From assembly GCF_018398335.1 (NCBI RefSeq), contig NZ_JAHBRX010000001.1, forward strand, positions 4,208,001 through 4,272,000: a stretch of DNA of 64,000 bases, read 5' to 3'. The DNA comes from Chelatococcus sp. HY11. GTDB taxonomy: Bacteria > Pseudomonadota > Alphaproteobacteria > Rhizobiales > Beijerinckiaceae. The notes below the pieces were generated by a model. That model saw only the letters and a program-made list of their open reading frames with translations. It searched no databases and was not told the DNA's origin. Below, piece by piece: positions 34,668 through 43,580 of the stretch. Positions within the stretch are counted from its first letter, which is position 1. Every line of letters begins with the position of its first letter. A program made the position numbers and the translations under genes.

Positions 34668-35588
34668 TTGAAGCTCCTTCGCGCCTCAGGGGAGGGGACA
34701 TTGAACGAGCAGATCAAAGCGCTTGAGGAGATCTTTCGGTCGAAGCCACGTCCGACCACATGGACGGAGCGGCGCGAGCGCATGGATGAGGTCTGCGCCA
34801 TTGATCCCGTGAGCACTAGCATCGCCTTGGAGCCTATCTCCATCGGCGCGATACCCGCAGAGTGGTCACTGGCTCCGGGAAGCGACGCCGGTCGGGTGCT
34901 GATGTTCCTCCATGGCGGAGGCTATTGTTCGGGGTCGATCAAAAGCCACCGCACCATGGCGACGGGTGTCGGCCGGGCGGCGGGTGTCCGCACGCTGGCG
35001 GTGGGATACAGGCTGGCACCGGAGCATCCCTTCCCGGCTGGCCTCGACGATGCGCTCTCGGCTTATCGCTTTCTGCGGGCTGAGGGCTATGCCGCGGAGA
35101 ATATCGCGATCGGTGGAGACAGCGCGGGTGGCGGCATGACGCTTGCCTGTCTTCTCAGCCTGCGAGCTGCCGGCGAGGCGTTGCCCGCCTGCGCGTGGCT
35201 GGCGTCCCCCTGGGTCGATCTCGATATGACGGGTGAAAGCCTCACGACAAAGGCTGCGGTCGATCCGCTCATCCAGCGGGATTATCTCCAGGGGCTTGCA
35301 GCAGCCTATCTTGGCGGGAATGATCCGCGTAACCCACTGATTTCGCCGCTTCACGCGGACCTGAAAGGCCTGCCGCCGATCCTCGTGCAGGTGGGTTCCA
35401 GTGAAACGCTACTCGATGACGCGGTGCGTATAAGCCGTGCGCTGGGTGTGGCGGATGTACCGGTGACATTGGAGATTTGGCCGGAGATGATCCACGCTTG
35501 GCCGCTCTGGTCCGCCCGCCTCGACGACGGTGCCCGCGCCACCGAGCATGTCGGCGCGTTCCTGCGTCATCATTTCAGTAAAAATTGA
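34668..35588 (+). CDS. Alpha/beta hydrolase, HSL family (acetyl-esterase-like)
   Basis: A 306-residue serine esterase of the hormone-sensitive-lipase family. TTG 34668 has ACGGAGG 8 nt upstream; a second TTG at 34701 also has GGGGAGGGG, so the start is not settled. The oxyanion motif is HGGGYCSGS near residue 82, the nucleophile is in GGDSAGGGM near 152, the acid is in LLDDAV near 255 and the His in MIHAWPL near 283. Length is standard. It is likely cytoplasmic as no signal is present. Substrate unknown; a short-chain ester is usual. Confidence 0.9.
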   Translation: MKLLRASGEGTLNEQIKALEEIFRSKPRPTTWTERRERMDEVCAIDPVSTSIALEPISIGAIPAEWSLAPGSDAGRVLMFLHGGGYCSGSIKSHRTMATGVGRAAGVRTLAVGYRLAPEHPFPAGLDDALSAYRFLRAEGYAAENIAIGGDSAGGGMTLACLLSLRAAGEALPACAWLASPWVDLDMTGESLTTKAAVDPLIQRDYLQGLAAAYLGGNDPRNPLISPLHADLKGLPPILVQVGSSETLLDDAVRISRALGVADVPVTLEIWPEMIHAWPLWSARLDDGARATEHVGAFLRHHFSKN

Positions 35589-35616
35589 AGCGAATCAGAT
35601 CTCGAAAGTTTTAGTA

Positions 35617-35647
35617 AAAAAGAAACGCGCCCAGAGGGCGCGTTTCA
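35617..35647 (-). terminator. Intrinsic terminator of the RTX-like gene
   Basis: On the minus strand GAAACGCGCCC / GGGCGCGTTTC (11 pairs, 3-nt loop) is followed directly by TTTTTT, a textbook rho-independent terminator 49 nt after the RTX-like stop. It may also stop the convergent esterase transcript. Confidence 0.9.
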
Positions 35648-35695
35648 ATGTGTTCAGTGCAGAGTATCGTCAGCTTATAGCGCGATATTCCGGGA

Positions 35696-37684
35696 TCAGG
35701 CGAAGCTCACGTAATCGGCAAGATTGGTGCCGGCGAGGTTGACGCCCGCGAGGTGGACGATGTTGTTGATGATCAGGCCGTCGCCGAATTCGGCGACATA
35801 CCACTCGCCCTTGTGCTGGAAGCCGACGATCCTATCGTCGGCGGCATAGCCAGCGACGAATTCGGTGGCGGCGAAGAGAGACAGATTGTTGAAGGTGGCC
35901 TTGGCCGCGTTGCCCGCGGCGTTGGTCCCGAATTTCACGATGCCGTCGTCGAAGTTGGCGACCGTGATGCCGAGAACCTTGATCGCGCCATCGGCCTGAA
36001 CGGCATTGTCATCGTTGAACACGAGTTCGTCGGCCGTCGTGTCGAAGCCGGTGACATCGTCCATGGCGAGGAAGATCGACTGGAAGATGTCTCCCGTATA
36101 ATAGACTTTATCAACGCCGGCGCCCAGGTGGATACTGTCACCGCCGAAGCCGCCTGTGACCGCGCTGCCGCCGCTGCCGGCCTTCAACGTGTCACTGCCC
36201 CATTCGCCATTGAGCTCGGTAAAGCCCGTGAAGTTGGAGGCGTCGGCGGTGTCATCACCCAGCTTGCCGTCGAAGACGAAGCGCTCGACGTTCTGGAAGG
36301 TGACGAGATCGGCGCCGTTGGAATCCACCAGCTTCGTCGCGTTCACCACGATGGTGCTGCCACCAAGCGCGGCGACGAGTTTCAGTGTGTCAGTGTCGGC
36401 ACCGCCGTCATAGGTGGTGCCGGCGCCGCTCACCTTGTCGCGCACGGTGAGGAGGTCATCACCGGCGCCACCGTTGAAGACCACCTTGCCCTTGTAGGCT
36501 GTCAGATCGAGCTCGTCCGCGCCACCATTGGCATTGACGGTCTTGATGCCGTTGACATCCTTGGCGTCGATGACTTCCTCGGAGTTATGCGTGACCTTGA
36601 AGGTATTGGCGTCGCCCGAGAAGGCCAGGATGTTGGCCTGGTCGTCGCCGACGATCTCCAGTGACGTCTGGCCGCTTACCGTATTGCCGATCAGCGTGTC
36701 ATGACCGCCGTAGGACAGCTCGTGGATGACGTCGTTGTCACCCTTGCCGGCGTGGAACTCGTTCTCGCCGCCACGTCCGCGGAAGATGACCCGTCCACTG
36801 AACTGGCTGGCATCGACATCGTCATTGCCCGCGTCGCCGACGAAGTTGAAATCTTCGACGCTCGACAGATAGAGCAGGGTTGAGCTGCCGTTGGTCAGCG
36901 CGTTGTCCGACAGGAACAGCGTGCTGCCCGAGGCCTTGGCATCCACCGCCAGCCCGTCACGATCGGCGCCGCCATTATAGGTCGAGCCGACGCCGCTGTA
37001 GCCGTCCTTGTAGACAAGGGTGTCGTTGCCGGCATCGCCGTTGAATGTCAGGATACCGGTGAAATTGCGCAGATCGACCTGGTCGCCGCTGGCGCCGCCG
37101 TTGACCTTGATCGGTCCGTTACCGAACTGGCACGCGTCGATGACATGGTTGTTGGTGTTATCTTTAAATACCTTGAACGCGTTGCCGCTGCCCGAGAAAT
37201 TGAAGACGTCGGCCCCGGATGTGCCGTTGACTACCAGCTCATTCGACGCCAGATATGTCTTGCTGTAGTTCCACCACAGCAGGCTCCAGTTGACCGTCTT
37301 GTCAACACCACCGATGATCGTGTCAACGCCGCCGTTGCTGTAGTCGTGGGTGAAGACGTTCTTTCCAGATGCGCCGATAAGCTTGTTGGTTCCCGCTCCG
37401 CCATTGAAGCGCGCGTCGCCTAGGTACTTCGCCGCATCAAAGGTCTCATTGCCGGATGTTCCGGAGAATGATACACCGTTGTTGATCAGTGTTGCGAGGA
37501 ATTTGGATTGGCCGTTTACCGATCCATTCAGTGTCGTCGGGATATTGAATCCGAAGATATTCGTCGATTCAATGACAACTTTTGCGTTGCTGCCATTTCC
37601 TTTGATGACGAGATCATTCTGTTGGGATAAATTGCCGGCTATGATACTATAACCGCTTGTACCGACATTGTATGTTTTCGTCGC
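35696..37684 (-). CDS. RTX-like calcium-binding repeat protein
   Basis: A 662-residue beta-rich protein with many glycine/aspartate repeats. GTG 37684 with GGGGGG 5 nt upstream is preferred; TTG 37717 has no ribosome site. No signal peptide is present, as expected for type I secretion. RTX-like nonapeptide fragments include GGAGTNKL, GGASGDQVD, GDAGNDTLV, GGADRDGL, GGAGDDLLTV and GGFGGDSIHLGAG. They alternate with a repeating LxxxxGxxVFNGGxGxD beta module, and the C-terminus (VNLAGTNLADYVSF) is hydrophobic and small-residue rich like RTX secretion signals. No hlyBD-type transporter is nearby. Function may be adhesive; this is inference. Confidence 0.8.
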   Translation of the reverse strand, partial: ATKTYNVGTSGYSIIAGNLSQQNDLVIKGNGSNAKVVIESTNIFGFNIPTTLNGSVNGQSKFLATLINNGVSFSGTSGNETFDAAKYLGDARFNGGAGTNKLIGASGKNVFTHDYSNGGVDTIIGGVDKTVNWSLLWWNYSKTYLASNELVVNGTSGADVFNFSGSGNAFKVFKDNTNNHVIDACQFGNGPIKVNGGASGDQVDLRNFTGILTFNGDAGNDTLVYKDGYSGVGSTYNGGADRDGLAVDAKASGSTLFLSDNALTNGSSTLLYLSSVEDFNFVGDAGNDDVDASQFSGRVIFRGRGGENEFHAGKGDNDVIHELSYGGHDTLIGNTVSGQTSLEIVGDDQANILAFSGDANTFKVTHNSEEVIDAKDVNGIKTVNANGGADELDLTAYKGKVVFNGGAGDDLLTVRDKVSGAGTTYDGGADTDTLKLVAALGGSTIVVNATKLVDSNGADLVTFQNVERFVFDGKLGDDTADASNFTGFTELNGEWGSDTLKAGSGGSAVTGGFGGDSIHLGAGVDKVYYTGDIFQSIFLAMDDVTGFDTTADELVFNDDNAVQADGAIKVLGITVANFDDGIVKFGTNAAGNAAKATFNNLSLFAATEFVAGYAADDRIVGFQHKGEWYVAEFGDGLIINNIVHLAGVNLAGTNLADYVSFA

Positions 37685-38134
37685 CACGGGCGCCCCCCAA
37701 AATTGCAGTTGAGTCAAATATTTGTAATTTTTGGATATTCCCGCCGGGATTTTTGATGGCGGGTATCAATAAATACCACTCCCTTGCGGCCATTTCCAGC
37801 GGTACTTCGGTATTGTCAAGGCCAAATTCGCGATTCTGAGCGTCTCGCCTATGTGATTTTTTGAGACAGCGGTTTCGGCATCGAAGGCGAGCCGCGTCCG
37901 ACGTGAGGCGCATCAGTTCCGTCCGCGCGCGGCGTCGGAAATCGATGGGCGCAGGTTGGCCGTCGGCTCACATTTGGGGAAGGCGACCGGGGAGGCTCGC
38001 TGATGGGCGGGGCGACGACATCACTCTTCTGCCGGCTCAGGCCGCCGCTTCTTGAAGGCGCGGCGCGTTGTATTTTGCCTGCACGCCTGCAGGTGAGGGC
38101 ACCGCTCCGACTGCCTGGGCGCGCGGAGCCAATG
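37685..38134. other. Promoter region of RTX-like gene; otherwise empty
   Basis: 450 nt. The first 130 nt upstream of the RTX-like start are strikingly AT-rich for this genome and probably hold its promoter. The rest shows no gene or palindrome I can support. Confidence 0.5.
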
Positions 38135-38344
38135 TCATCGCTTCAGCCGCCCGACCGCCAGCATGGCTGCCGCGAATGCTGTCAGTGTGAGGCCGATCGT
38201 GACGATGCCGGCCGGCGTGATGCGTCCGCTGCCTTGCATGGAGATGCAGTTGCCCACGCGTAGATTGAACACGCCTTTCATCTCCTCGGGGTGTGTGGGG
38301 ATGGGCTCGGTTGTGGAGGGCAGAACATCTTCCTGATTGGTCAT
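38135..38344 (-). CDS. Hypothetical small membrane protein, 69 aa
   Basis: ATG 38344 (MTNQEDVLPST) has GAGGA 8 nt upstream. A polar, Pro-rich N-terminal half is followed by a Gly/Ser loop and a C-terminal helix (PAGIVTIGLTLTAFAAAMLAVG) ending GRLKR, so the protein would be tail-anchored with the C-terminus inside or a simple single-span protein. No family recognised. Confidence 0.5.
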   Translation of the reverse strand: MTNQEDVLPSTTEPIPTHPEEMKGVFNLRVGNCISMQGSGRITPAGIVTIGLTLTAFAAAMLAVGRLKR

Positions 38345-38556
38345 GACGCGTCCTCGTCGCCCGGATGGGATGGCGCGAACTTTCGCGCCCGCGTGGAGGG
38401 TCGTCAAGGCGACTGCCGGGTGCCGCTCATTCGAGGGCCTTTTGGGCTCTCCTTCCCGGCAAGCGCATCGGCCTTAAAGCATCGTGCACCGACTGGGTCG
38501 TTCGGCCGCCGCTATCCGCGCATGCGTTTTCTCGCGATTGCCCCGCCGGCTTCTCG

Positions 38557-39312
38557 TCAGAGGATGCCAGCCCGCATCACCCCTTGCCAAACCAGCATGG
38601 CTCCCACAGGCAACAGGAGCCAGTAAATGACGGTGTAGAGCTGCTCGCCGGACACGCGCCGCACAAGCCAGATGCCGGCAAGGGTCGATACCAGCGCGAG
38701 CGGGAACAGAACGAGCGCCGTGCTGAGATTGCCGGGGGTGAGTTGGTTCAGCGCCAGGAAAGGCACGATCTTCGCGCAGTTGATGATCGTCCAGATGATC
38801 TGCTGCGTGCCGACGAAGATATCCCTCGGCAATTTCTGAGGCATGAGAAAAATCTGATGGAGCGGCGCGCCGGTATTGGCGATCATGCTCGTGAATCCGC
38901 CGCCCACCCCGCATATCCAGCCGGTGATGCGGCTCAATCGCCCGCTGGGCTGCGCTCGCTTGCCAAGGAGCGACTTGATACCGAAGCCGGCGGCGATGAT
39001 GCCGAGCACGATCTCGACCGCACCGGCAGGCAGCTCGGCGGCCAGAACATATCCCAGAGCCACGCCGACAAAGGAGGCCGGCAGGAGGATGCGGACGTTC
39101 GGCACATCCCACTTGCGCCAATAGGCATAGGTGCTGATGAAATCCTGGAAGATCAGGATGGGCAGCATGATGGCCGCGCCCTGCACCGGCGAGATCGCGA
39201 GGCCGATCAGCGGGAGCGACAGCACGGCGAGGCCCGCGAAGCCGCCTTTTGACAACCCGACGAGGATGACCGCCGGGATCGCGAGGGCATAGAACAGGGG
39301 ATCGGTGATCAT
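38557..39312 (-). CDS. TauE/SafE-family sulfite/organic-anion exporter
   Basis: A 251-residue inner-membrane protein with about eight helices and the TauE/SafE duplicated layout: LVGLSKGGFAGLAVLSLPL in the first half and GVGGGFTSMIANTGAPLHQIFLM in the second. The family exports sulfite, sulfoacetate or similar anions. It is the last gene of the minus-strand run starting with the PotD-like protein (gap of 12 nt from the aldehyde dehydrogenase), so an end-product anion of that pathway is a likely cargo. That is inference. Confidence 0.88.
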   Translation of the reverse strand: MITDPLFYALAIPAVILVGLSKGGFAGLAVLSLPLIGLAISPVQGAAIMLPILIFQDFISTYAYWRKWDVPNVRILLPASFVGVALGYVLAAELPAGAVEIVLGIIAAGFGIKSLLGKRAQPSGRLSRITGWICGVGGGFTSMIANTGAPLHQIFLMPQKLPRDIFVGTQQIIWTIINCAKIVPFLALNQLTPGNLSTALVLFPLALVSTLAGIWLVRRVSGEQLYTVIYWLLLPVGAMLVWQGVMRAGIL

Positions 39313-39324
39313 CGTCGGTCCACA

Positions 39325-40818
39325 TCAAATCGCGATGATCGTCGATTTCCAGTCGGTATATTTGTCGATCGCGTGGAGGGATTTGTCCCGGCCAAAGCCG
39401 GAGGCCTTGAAGCCGCCGAAGGGCACGGAGATCGAACCGCGATCGAAACAGTTTACCCAGACCGTTCCGGCACGGAGCGCTTTGGCCACCTGATGCGCCC
39501 GCTTCACGTCGCTGGACCAGACGGAGGCCGCGAGGCCGAAGTCTGTGTCATTCGCGGCCGCCACGGCCGCCTCGGCATCGCGAACCGGGATCACCGAGAG
39601 AACCGGTCCGAAGATTTCCTCTCGCGCGATCGTCATGCCATTGCCCACACCATCGAACACGGTCGGGGCGATGAAGTAGCCGCCACTCTCGGCCCGTGCC
39701 CGCCGTCCGCCGGCGACAAGCCTCGCCCCTTCCGTCTGCCCTTGGTCAATATAGGCGAGGACGCGGTCCATTTGCTCCCGGCTGACGACCGCACCCATTG
39801 CGGTCGCCGGGTCGAGCGGATCACCGGCGGCAAAGGCGCTGCTGGCGGCAATGATCTTGTCAAGCAGAACGTCATGGATCGGGGCCTCGACGATCAGGCG
39901 TGAGCCGGCGTTGCAGACTTGTCCGGTGTTGCTGAAGATGCCCGCGACAACCGCCTCCGCCACCGCGTCGAGATCGCCGGCATCGGCGAGGACGACCTGA
40001 GGCGACTTGCCCCCGAGCTCCAGGCCGACGCGTTTGCCATTGGATTGGCCCGCGTAGGTGAGAAACCTGCGGCCGATGTCCACCGAGCCGGTGAAGCCGA
40101 CGCAATCGACATCGGGATGCAGCCCCAGCGCCTGGCCCGCTTCGGGACCGAGGCCCGGCAGCACATTCAGCACGCCCGGCGGCAGGCCTGCTTCCACCGC
40201 CAGCGCCGCGATCCTGATCGCGGTCAGCGGCGACTGTTCCGCTGGCTTGAGGATGACGCTGTTGCCGGCCGCCAATGCGGGGCCGATTTTCCAGGCCGCC
40301 ATCAACAACGGGTAGTTCCAGGGCACGACAGCGGCGACAACGCCCAGCGGCTCGCGGGTGACGAGGCTGACGAGATCGTCGGGACCTGGCGCGACCTCGC
40401 CGTAAATCTTGTCGATCGCCTCACCATAATACGCGATGCAGGCGGCCGCATTCGGGACATCCCAGCGCAGGCTGTCGCCGATCGGCTTGCCGACATCGAG
40501 CGTCTCGAGAAGCGCGAGCTCTTCCACGCGCTCCTCAATGAGTTTGGCGAAGCGGAGCATGATCCGCTTCCGCTCCTTGGGCGACTGCCGGGTCCAAACC
40601 CCGCTTTCAAAAGCCCGGCGAGCGGACGTTACAGCGCGGTCGACATCCTGGGCGTCGCACGCCGACACGGCGGCGATGGGCTGTCCCGTTGCCGGATTGA
40701 TCGTGCTGAAGGTCCGGCCGGATTGCGCCGGGCAATAGGCTCCATCAATGAAGGCGCGAGTCTCCGGTCGGAGCCGCGCAGCCTTTTCCTGCCAGAACGC
40801 CGTGTCGTGCAATGTCAT
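39325..40818 (-). CDS. Aldehyde dehydrogenase, possible 4-guanidinobutyraldehyde DH
   Basis: A 497-residue NAD(P)-dependent ALDH. ATG 40818 (MTLHDTAFW) is the family-like start. Features are PWNYPLLMAAWKIGPALAAGN near 165, KPAEQSPLTAI, FTGSVDIGRRFL, general base in LELGGKSPQVVLADA near 265, nucleophile Cys in NTGQVCNAGSRLIV near 299, and EEIFGPVLSV. Closest in pattern to PuuC/gamma-aminobutyraldehyde-type enzymes. It is encoded 32 nt downstream of the AruI-like decarboxylase; in the arginine transaminase pathway the decarboxylase product 4-guanidinobutanal is oxidised by exactly such an enzyme, so that substrate is proposed from context. Confidence 0.9.
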   Translation of the reverse strand: MTLHDTAFWQEKAARLRPETRAFIDGAYCPAQSGRTFSTINPATGQPIAAVSACDAQDVDRAVTSARRAFESGVWTRQSPKERKRIMLRFAKLIEERVEELALLETLDVGKPIGDSLRWDVPNAAACIAYYGEAIDKIYGEVAPGPDDLVSLVTREPLGVVAAVVPWNYPLLMAAWKIGPALAAGNSVILKPAEQSPLTAIRIAALAVEAGLPPGVLNVLPGLGPEAGQALGLHPDVDCVGFTGSVDIGRRFLTYAGQSNGKRVGLELGGKSPQVVLADAGDLDAVAEAVVAGIFSNTGQVCNAGSRLIVEAPIHDVLLDKIIAASSAFAAGDPLDPATAMGAVVSREQMDRVLAYIDQGQTEGARLVAGGRRARAESGGYFIAPTVFDGVGNGMTIAREEIFGPVLSVIPVRDAEAAVAAANDTDFGLAASVWSSDVKRAHQVAKALRAGTVWVNCFDRGSISVPFGGFKASGFGRDKSLHAIDKYTDWKSTIIAI

Positions 40819-40850
40819 GATCTCATTCAATCCGTCGGCCGTCGTGCGAG

Positions 40851-42503
40851 TCAGTCGAGGAGGCAGTCGGGCGAGACCTCGATCAGTGTCGGGCGGTTTG
40901 TCGAATGGGCTCGCGCCAGCGCTGATTCCAGTGCCGCGCCGTTGGTGGGGCTGGCGTAGTCGCAGCGGTAGGCGGCGGCGAGCCGCTCCAGCTCCGGCGG
41001 CGCGACATCGACCGCGACTGGCTCGATGTGATGGGCCGCCATGTGCCGGCGTATGGCGCCGAACCCGTGATTGTTCCAGACGACAACCGGCAGTGGCAAA
41101 CCGAGATCCGCGGCGGTGGCCAATTCGGCAACCGTGAATTGCAGCCCGCCATCCCCCGTCAGGCACACCACGGCTTGCCCTGGAGAGGCCAGTTTCGCGC
41201 CGATCGCCGCGGGAAGCGCGTAGCCAAGCGTCCCGTATCCTGTCGAGGCGTTGAACCACGCGCGCGGATGGGACGGTTCGTGAAAGCGGTTGCCGGCGTA
41301 GACCGGCAGCGTGCTGTCGCCGACGATGATCGCATCCGCATCCTTGCCCGCGAGCGCGGCGATCAGCGGCTGGAATTGCCGGGCGTGGGGAGGAAGCGTC
41401 GCGGCCGCGGCGTCACGCACGGCCCGGACCCGCGCCGCGCCACCACTCTCGCGGGGGTGCGTGGCTTCAAACAGTGAATCCACGGCCCGTGCCGCGTCCG
41501 CGTGGATGGCGATGGCGGGCAGCGCGTTGCGAAACAACTGCTCGGGGTCGATGTCGATGCGGATCAATGGGCCGAGCGTGAGCTTCTGGCCGGCCTCCGT
41601 CTCGAAATCGGTCGGCCCGAGCTCGGTGCCGATCGCCAGCAGTGGATCCGCGCTCGCGAGGAGTTCGCGCACGGGCGCCATGCTCGGTGCGTAGCCGATG
41701 GTGAGCGGATGTCCCGCGGGAATGAGGCCCTTGCCGTTGATCGTCGTCACGACGGGCGCATCGAGCCGCTCGGCCAATCGGGTGATCGCCTGCCCGCAGA
41801 AGGCGGCACCGCCGCCGGCGAGAATGACAGGCGCTCGCCCCGCGCCGAGAACGGACGCGGTGGCTGAGATCGCGTCCGTTGCCGGAGAGGGAGGACTTGT
41901 GGAGACTATCGGCACAGGCGCGGCCGCACCGGGGCCGCGCAGGAGATCGACCGGGATCTCGATATGGACAGGGCGCGGGCGGGCGCTGCGAAAGATCGCG
42001 AAGGCCCGGCCCAGCACGTGCGGGAGTTCAGCGGCATCCATCAGCGTATGGCTGAAGGCGGCGACGCCGGCCGCCATACGCTGCTGGGACGGCAACTCAT
42101 GGAGATAGCCATTCCCCGAACCGAGCTCGCCCCGGGCACCGACGCTGGAGATCACCAGCATCGGCACGGAATCCGCGAAGGCCTGACCCATCGCGGTGGT
42201 GATGTTCGTGACCCCCGGACCGCTGACGATGAAGCAGACGCCCGGGCGCCCCGTGACCCGGGCATAGCCGTCAGCCATGAAGCCGGCGCCCTGTTCATGG
42301 CGCGGCACGACATGCCTGATCGTGCTCGCCGCAAGGCCCCGGTAGAGCTCCATGTTGTGGACACCGGGGATGCCGAACACGTATTCGACGCCAAGAGCCT
42401 CGAGCTGGCGGACGACGGCAACGCCAAGGCTTGGTGCCAAGTCCAGACTTGGTATCGTGTCCTGCTCTGGTGCCAGCCTGGGGGTATCGACGCCAGTCCC
42501 CAT
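40851..42503 (-). CDS. TPP-dependent decarboxylase, AruI-like (2-ketoarginine decarboxylase)
   Basis: A 550-residue acetolactate-synthase-fold enzyme. ATG 42503 shares one nucleotide with the upstream stop. The TPP proton-relay Glu is in PRHEQGAGFMADGYARVTG near residue 70, and the TPP-Mg motif is GDGGLQFTVAELATAADLG near 445 ending VVWNN. The stretches VFGIPGVHNMELYRGL, SGPGVTNI and LHELPSQ match 5-guanidino-2-oxopentanoate decarboxylases rather than biosynthetic IlvB. Predicted reaction: 2-ketoarginine to 4-guanidinobutanal plus CO2. Placement between a hydroxyacid dehydrogenase and an ALDH fits. Specificity is inferred from similarity, not shown. Confidence 0.85.
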   Translation of the reverse strand: MGTGVDTPRLAPEQDTIPSLDLAPSLGVAVVRQLEALGVEYVFGIPGVHNMELYRGLAASTIRHVVPRHEQGAGFMADGYARVTGRPGVCFIVSGPGVTNITTAMGQAFADSVPMLVISSVGARGELGSGNGYLHELPSQQRMAAGVAAFSHTLMDAAELPHVLGRAFAIFRSARPRPVHIEIPVDLLRGPGAAAPVPIVSTSPPSPATDAISATASVLGAGRAPVILAGGGAAFCGQAITRLAERLDAPVVTTINGKGLIPAGHPLTIGYAPSMAPVRELLASADPLLAIGTELGPTDFETEAGQKLTLGPLIRIDIDPEQLFRNALPAIAIHADAARAVDSLFEATHPRESGGAARVRAVRDAAAATLPPHARQFQPLIAALAGKDADAIIVGDSTLPVYAGNRFHEPSHPRAWFNASTGYGTLGYALPAAIGAKLASPGQAVVCLTGDGGLQFTVAELATAADLGLPLPVVVWNNHGFGAIRRHMAAHHIEPVAVDVAPPELERLAAAYRCDYASPTNGAALESALARAHSTNRPTLIEVSPDCLLD

Positions 42504-43528
42504 CACTCCGCCGCCAGCGGCATGGTCTCCGGATTGAGCAATCCCTTCGGGCGCTCGCCCTTCATGAGGCGCACGAGGTCACGCGATACGGATGCGCAGC
42601 GTGTTCCGCGCACTTCCCATGTCGCGCCGCCGTTGTGCGGAGCCAGGATGACATTGTCGAGCTTCGTCAGCTCCACCGGGCAATAGGGATCAGCATAGGG
42701 CGGCTCGTCCCAGTAGACATCGAGCGCCGCGCCGGCGATCACGCCATCCTGCAGCGCCTTGATCATGGCCTTCTCGTCGACGATGCGCCCGCGCGCCGTG
42801 TTGATGAAATAGGCCTCCTTCTTCATCAGGCCGAACTCACGTTCGCCGATGAGGCAGTGCGTGCTGTCGTTGTAGTCGCACTGCACCGAGAGATAGTCGC
42901 TCTCCGCGATCAATGTGTCGAGTTCTGGCACCCACTCCACGCCCAGCGCCTTCTCATCCTCGGCGGACAGACGATTACGCTTGGTATAGATCACCTTCAT
43001 GTCGAAGGCTTTCAGGCGGGGAACCATGTAGCGCGCCACGGCGCCCATGCCGATCATTCCGACCGTCTTTGCCGGGCAGCCCTGGCCCATCAAGGCCATC
43101 GTCTGCTCCTGCTTGAACTGGCCCGCGCGGGTGTAGCGATCGGAATCGACGATCCGGTAGGCGAGGCCCAGGATCATGCCGACGGTGAGATCGGCCGTCG
43201 CCAGGCTCACACCGCCCTGGAAGACCTCGGCCGTGTCGCCCTTGACGATCGGCAGGTTGCGGGCGGTGGCCGCCGGAATGTCAATATTGATGCCGACCTT
43301 CGTCAAGGCGCCGATTGCCTTCAGATCCGGATTGGCGTTGATGACATCGGCGCTGACGATGGTATCTCCCAAAACGTAGAGCCAGTCGCAGCGCTTGGCG
43401 TTGGCGATGAGTTCGTCCTGGCTGATCTGCCGGTCGAGATAGGGATAGACGGTGACATCGGCGACTTCACGCAGGATGTCGAGCGCGACTTCCGGGATCG
43501 GCTGAGCCACGAAGACTTTATCACGCAT
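42503..43528 (-). CDS. D-2-hydroxyacid dehydrogenase family protein
   Basis: A 341-residue NAD-dependent dehydrogenase. The nucleotide fold has GMIGMGAVARYMVPRL near residue 158; catalytic Arg in NTARGRIVDE near 245, Glu in DVYWDEPP near 274 and His in LAPHNGGAT near 299 are all present. The N-terminal lid is typical of the SerA/GyaR superfamily. Its stop overlaps the AruI-like start by 1 nt, a strong sign of coupled translation. A job in making the 2-keto acid for the decarboxylase, for example oxidising 2-hydroxy-5-guanidinovalerate to 2-ketoarginine, is my inference; the reverse reduction is equally possible chemically. Confidence 0.88.
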   Translation of the reverse strand: MRDKVFVAQPIPEVALDILREVADVTVYPYLDRQISQDELIANAKRCDWLYVLGDTIVSADVINANPDLKAIGALTKVGINIDIPAATARNLPIVKGDTAEVFQGGVSLATADLTVGMILGLAYRIVDSDRYTRAGQFKQEQTMALMGQGCPAKTVGMIGMGAVARYMVPRLKAFDMKVIYTKRNRLSAEDEKALGVEWVPELDTLIAESDYLSVQCDYNDSTHCLIGEREFGLMKKEAYFINTARGRIVDEKAMIKALQDGVIAGAALDVYWDEPPYADPYCPVELTKLDNVILAPHNGGATWEVRGTRCASVSRDLVRLMKGERPKGLLNPETMPLAAE

Positions 43529-43580
43529 ACGCGGGAGCTCCTTGAGTTAGACTGCGGGACGGGCGAGACCGTCCCGATGA

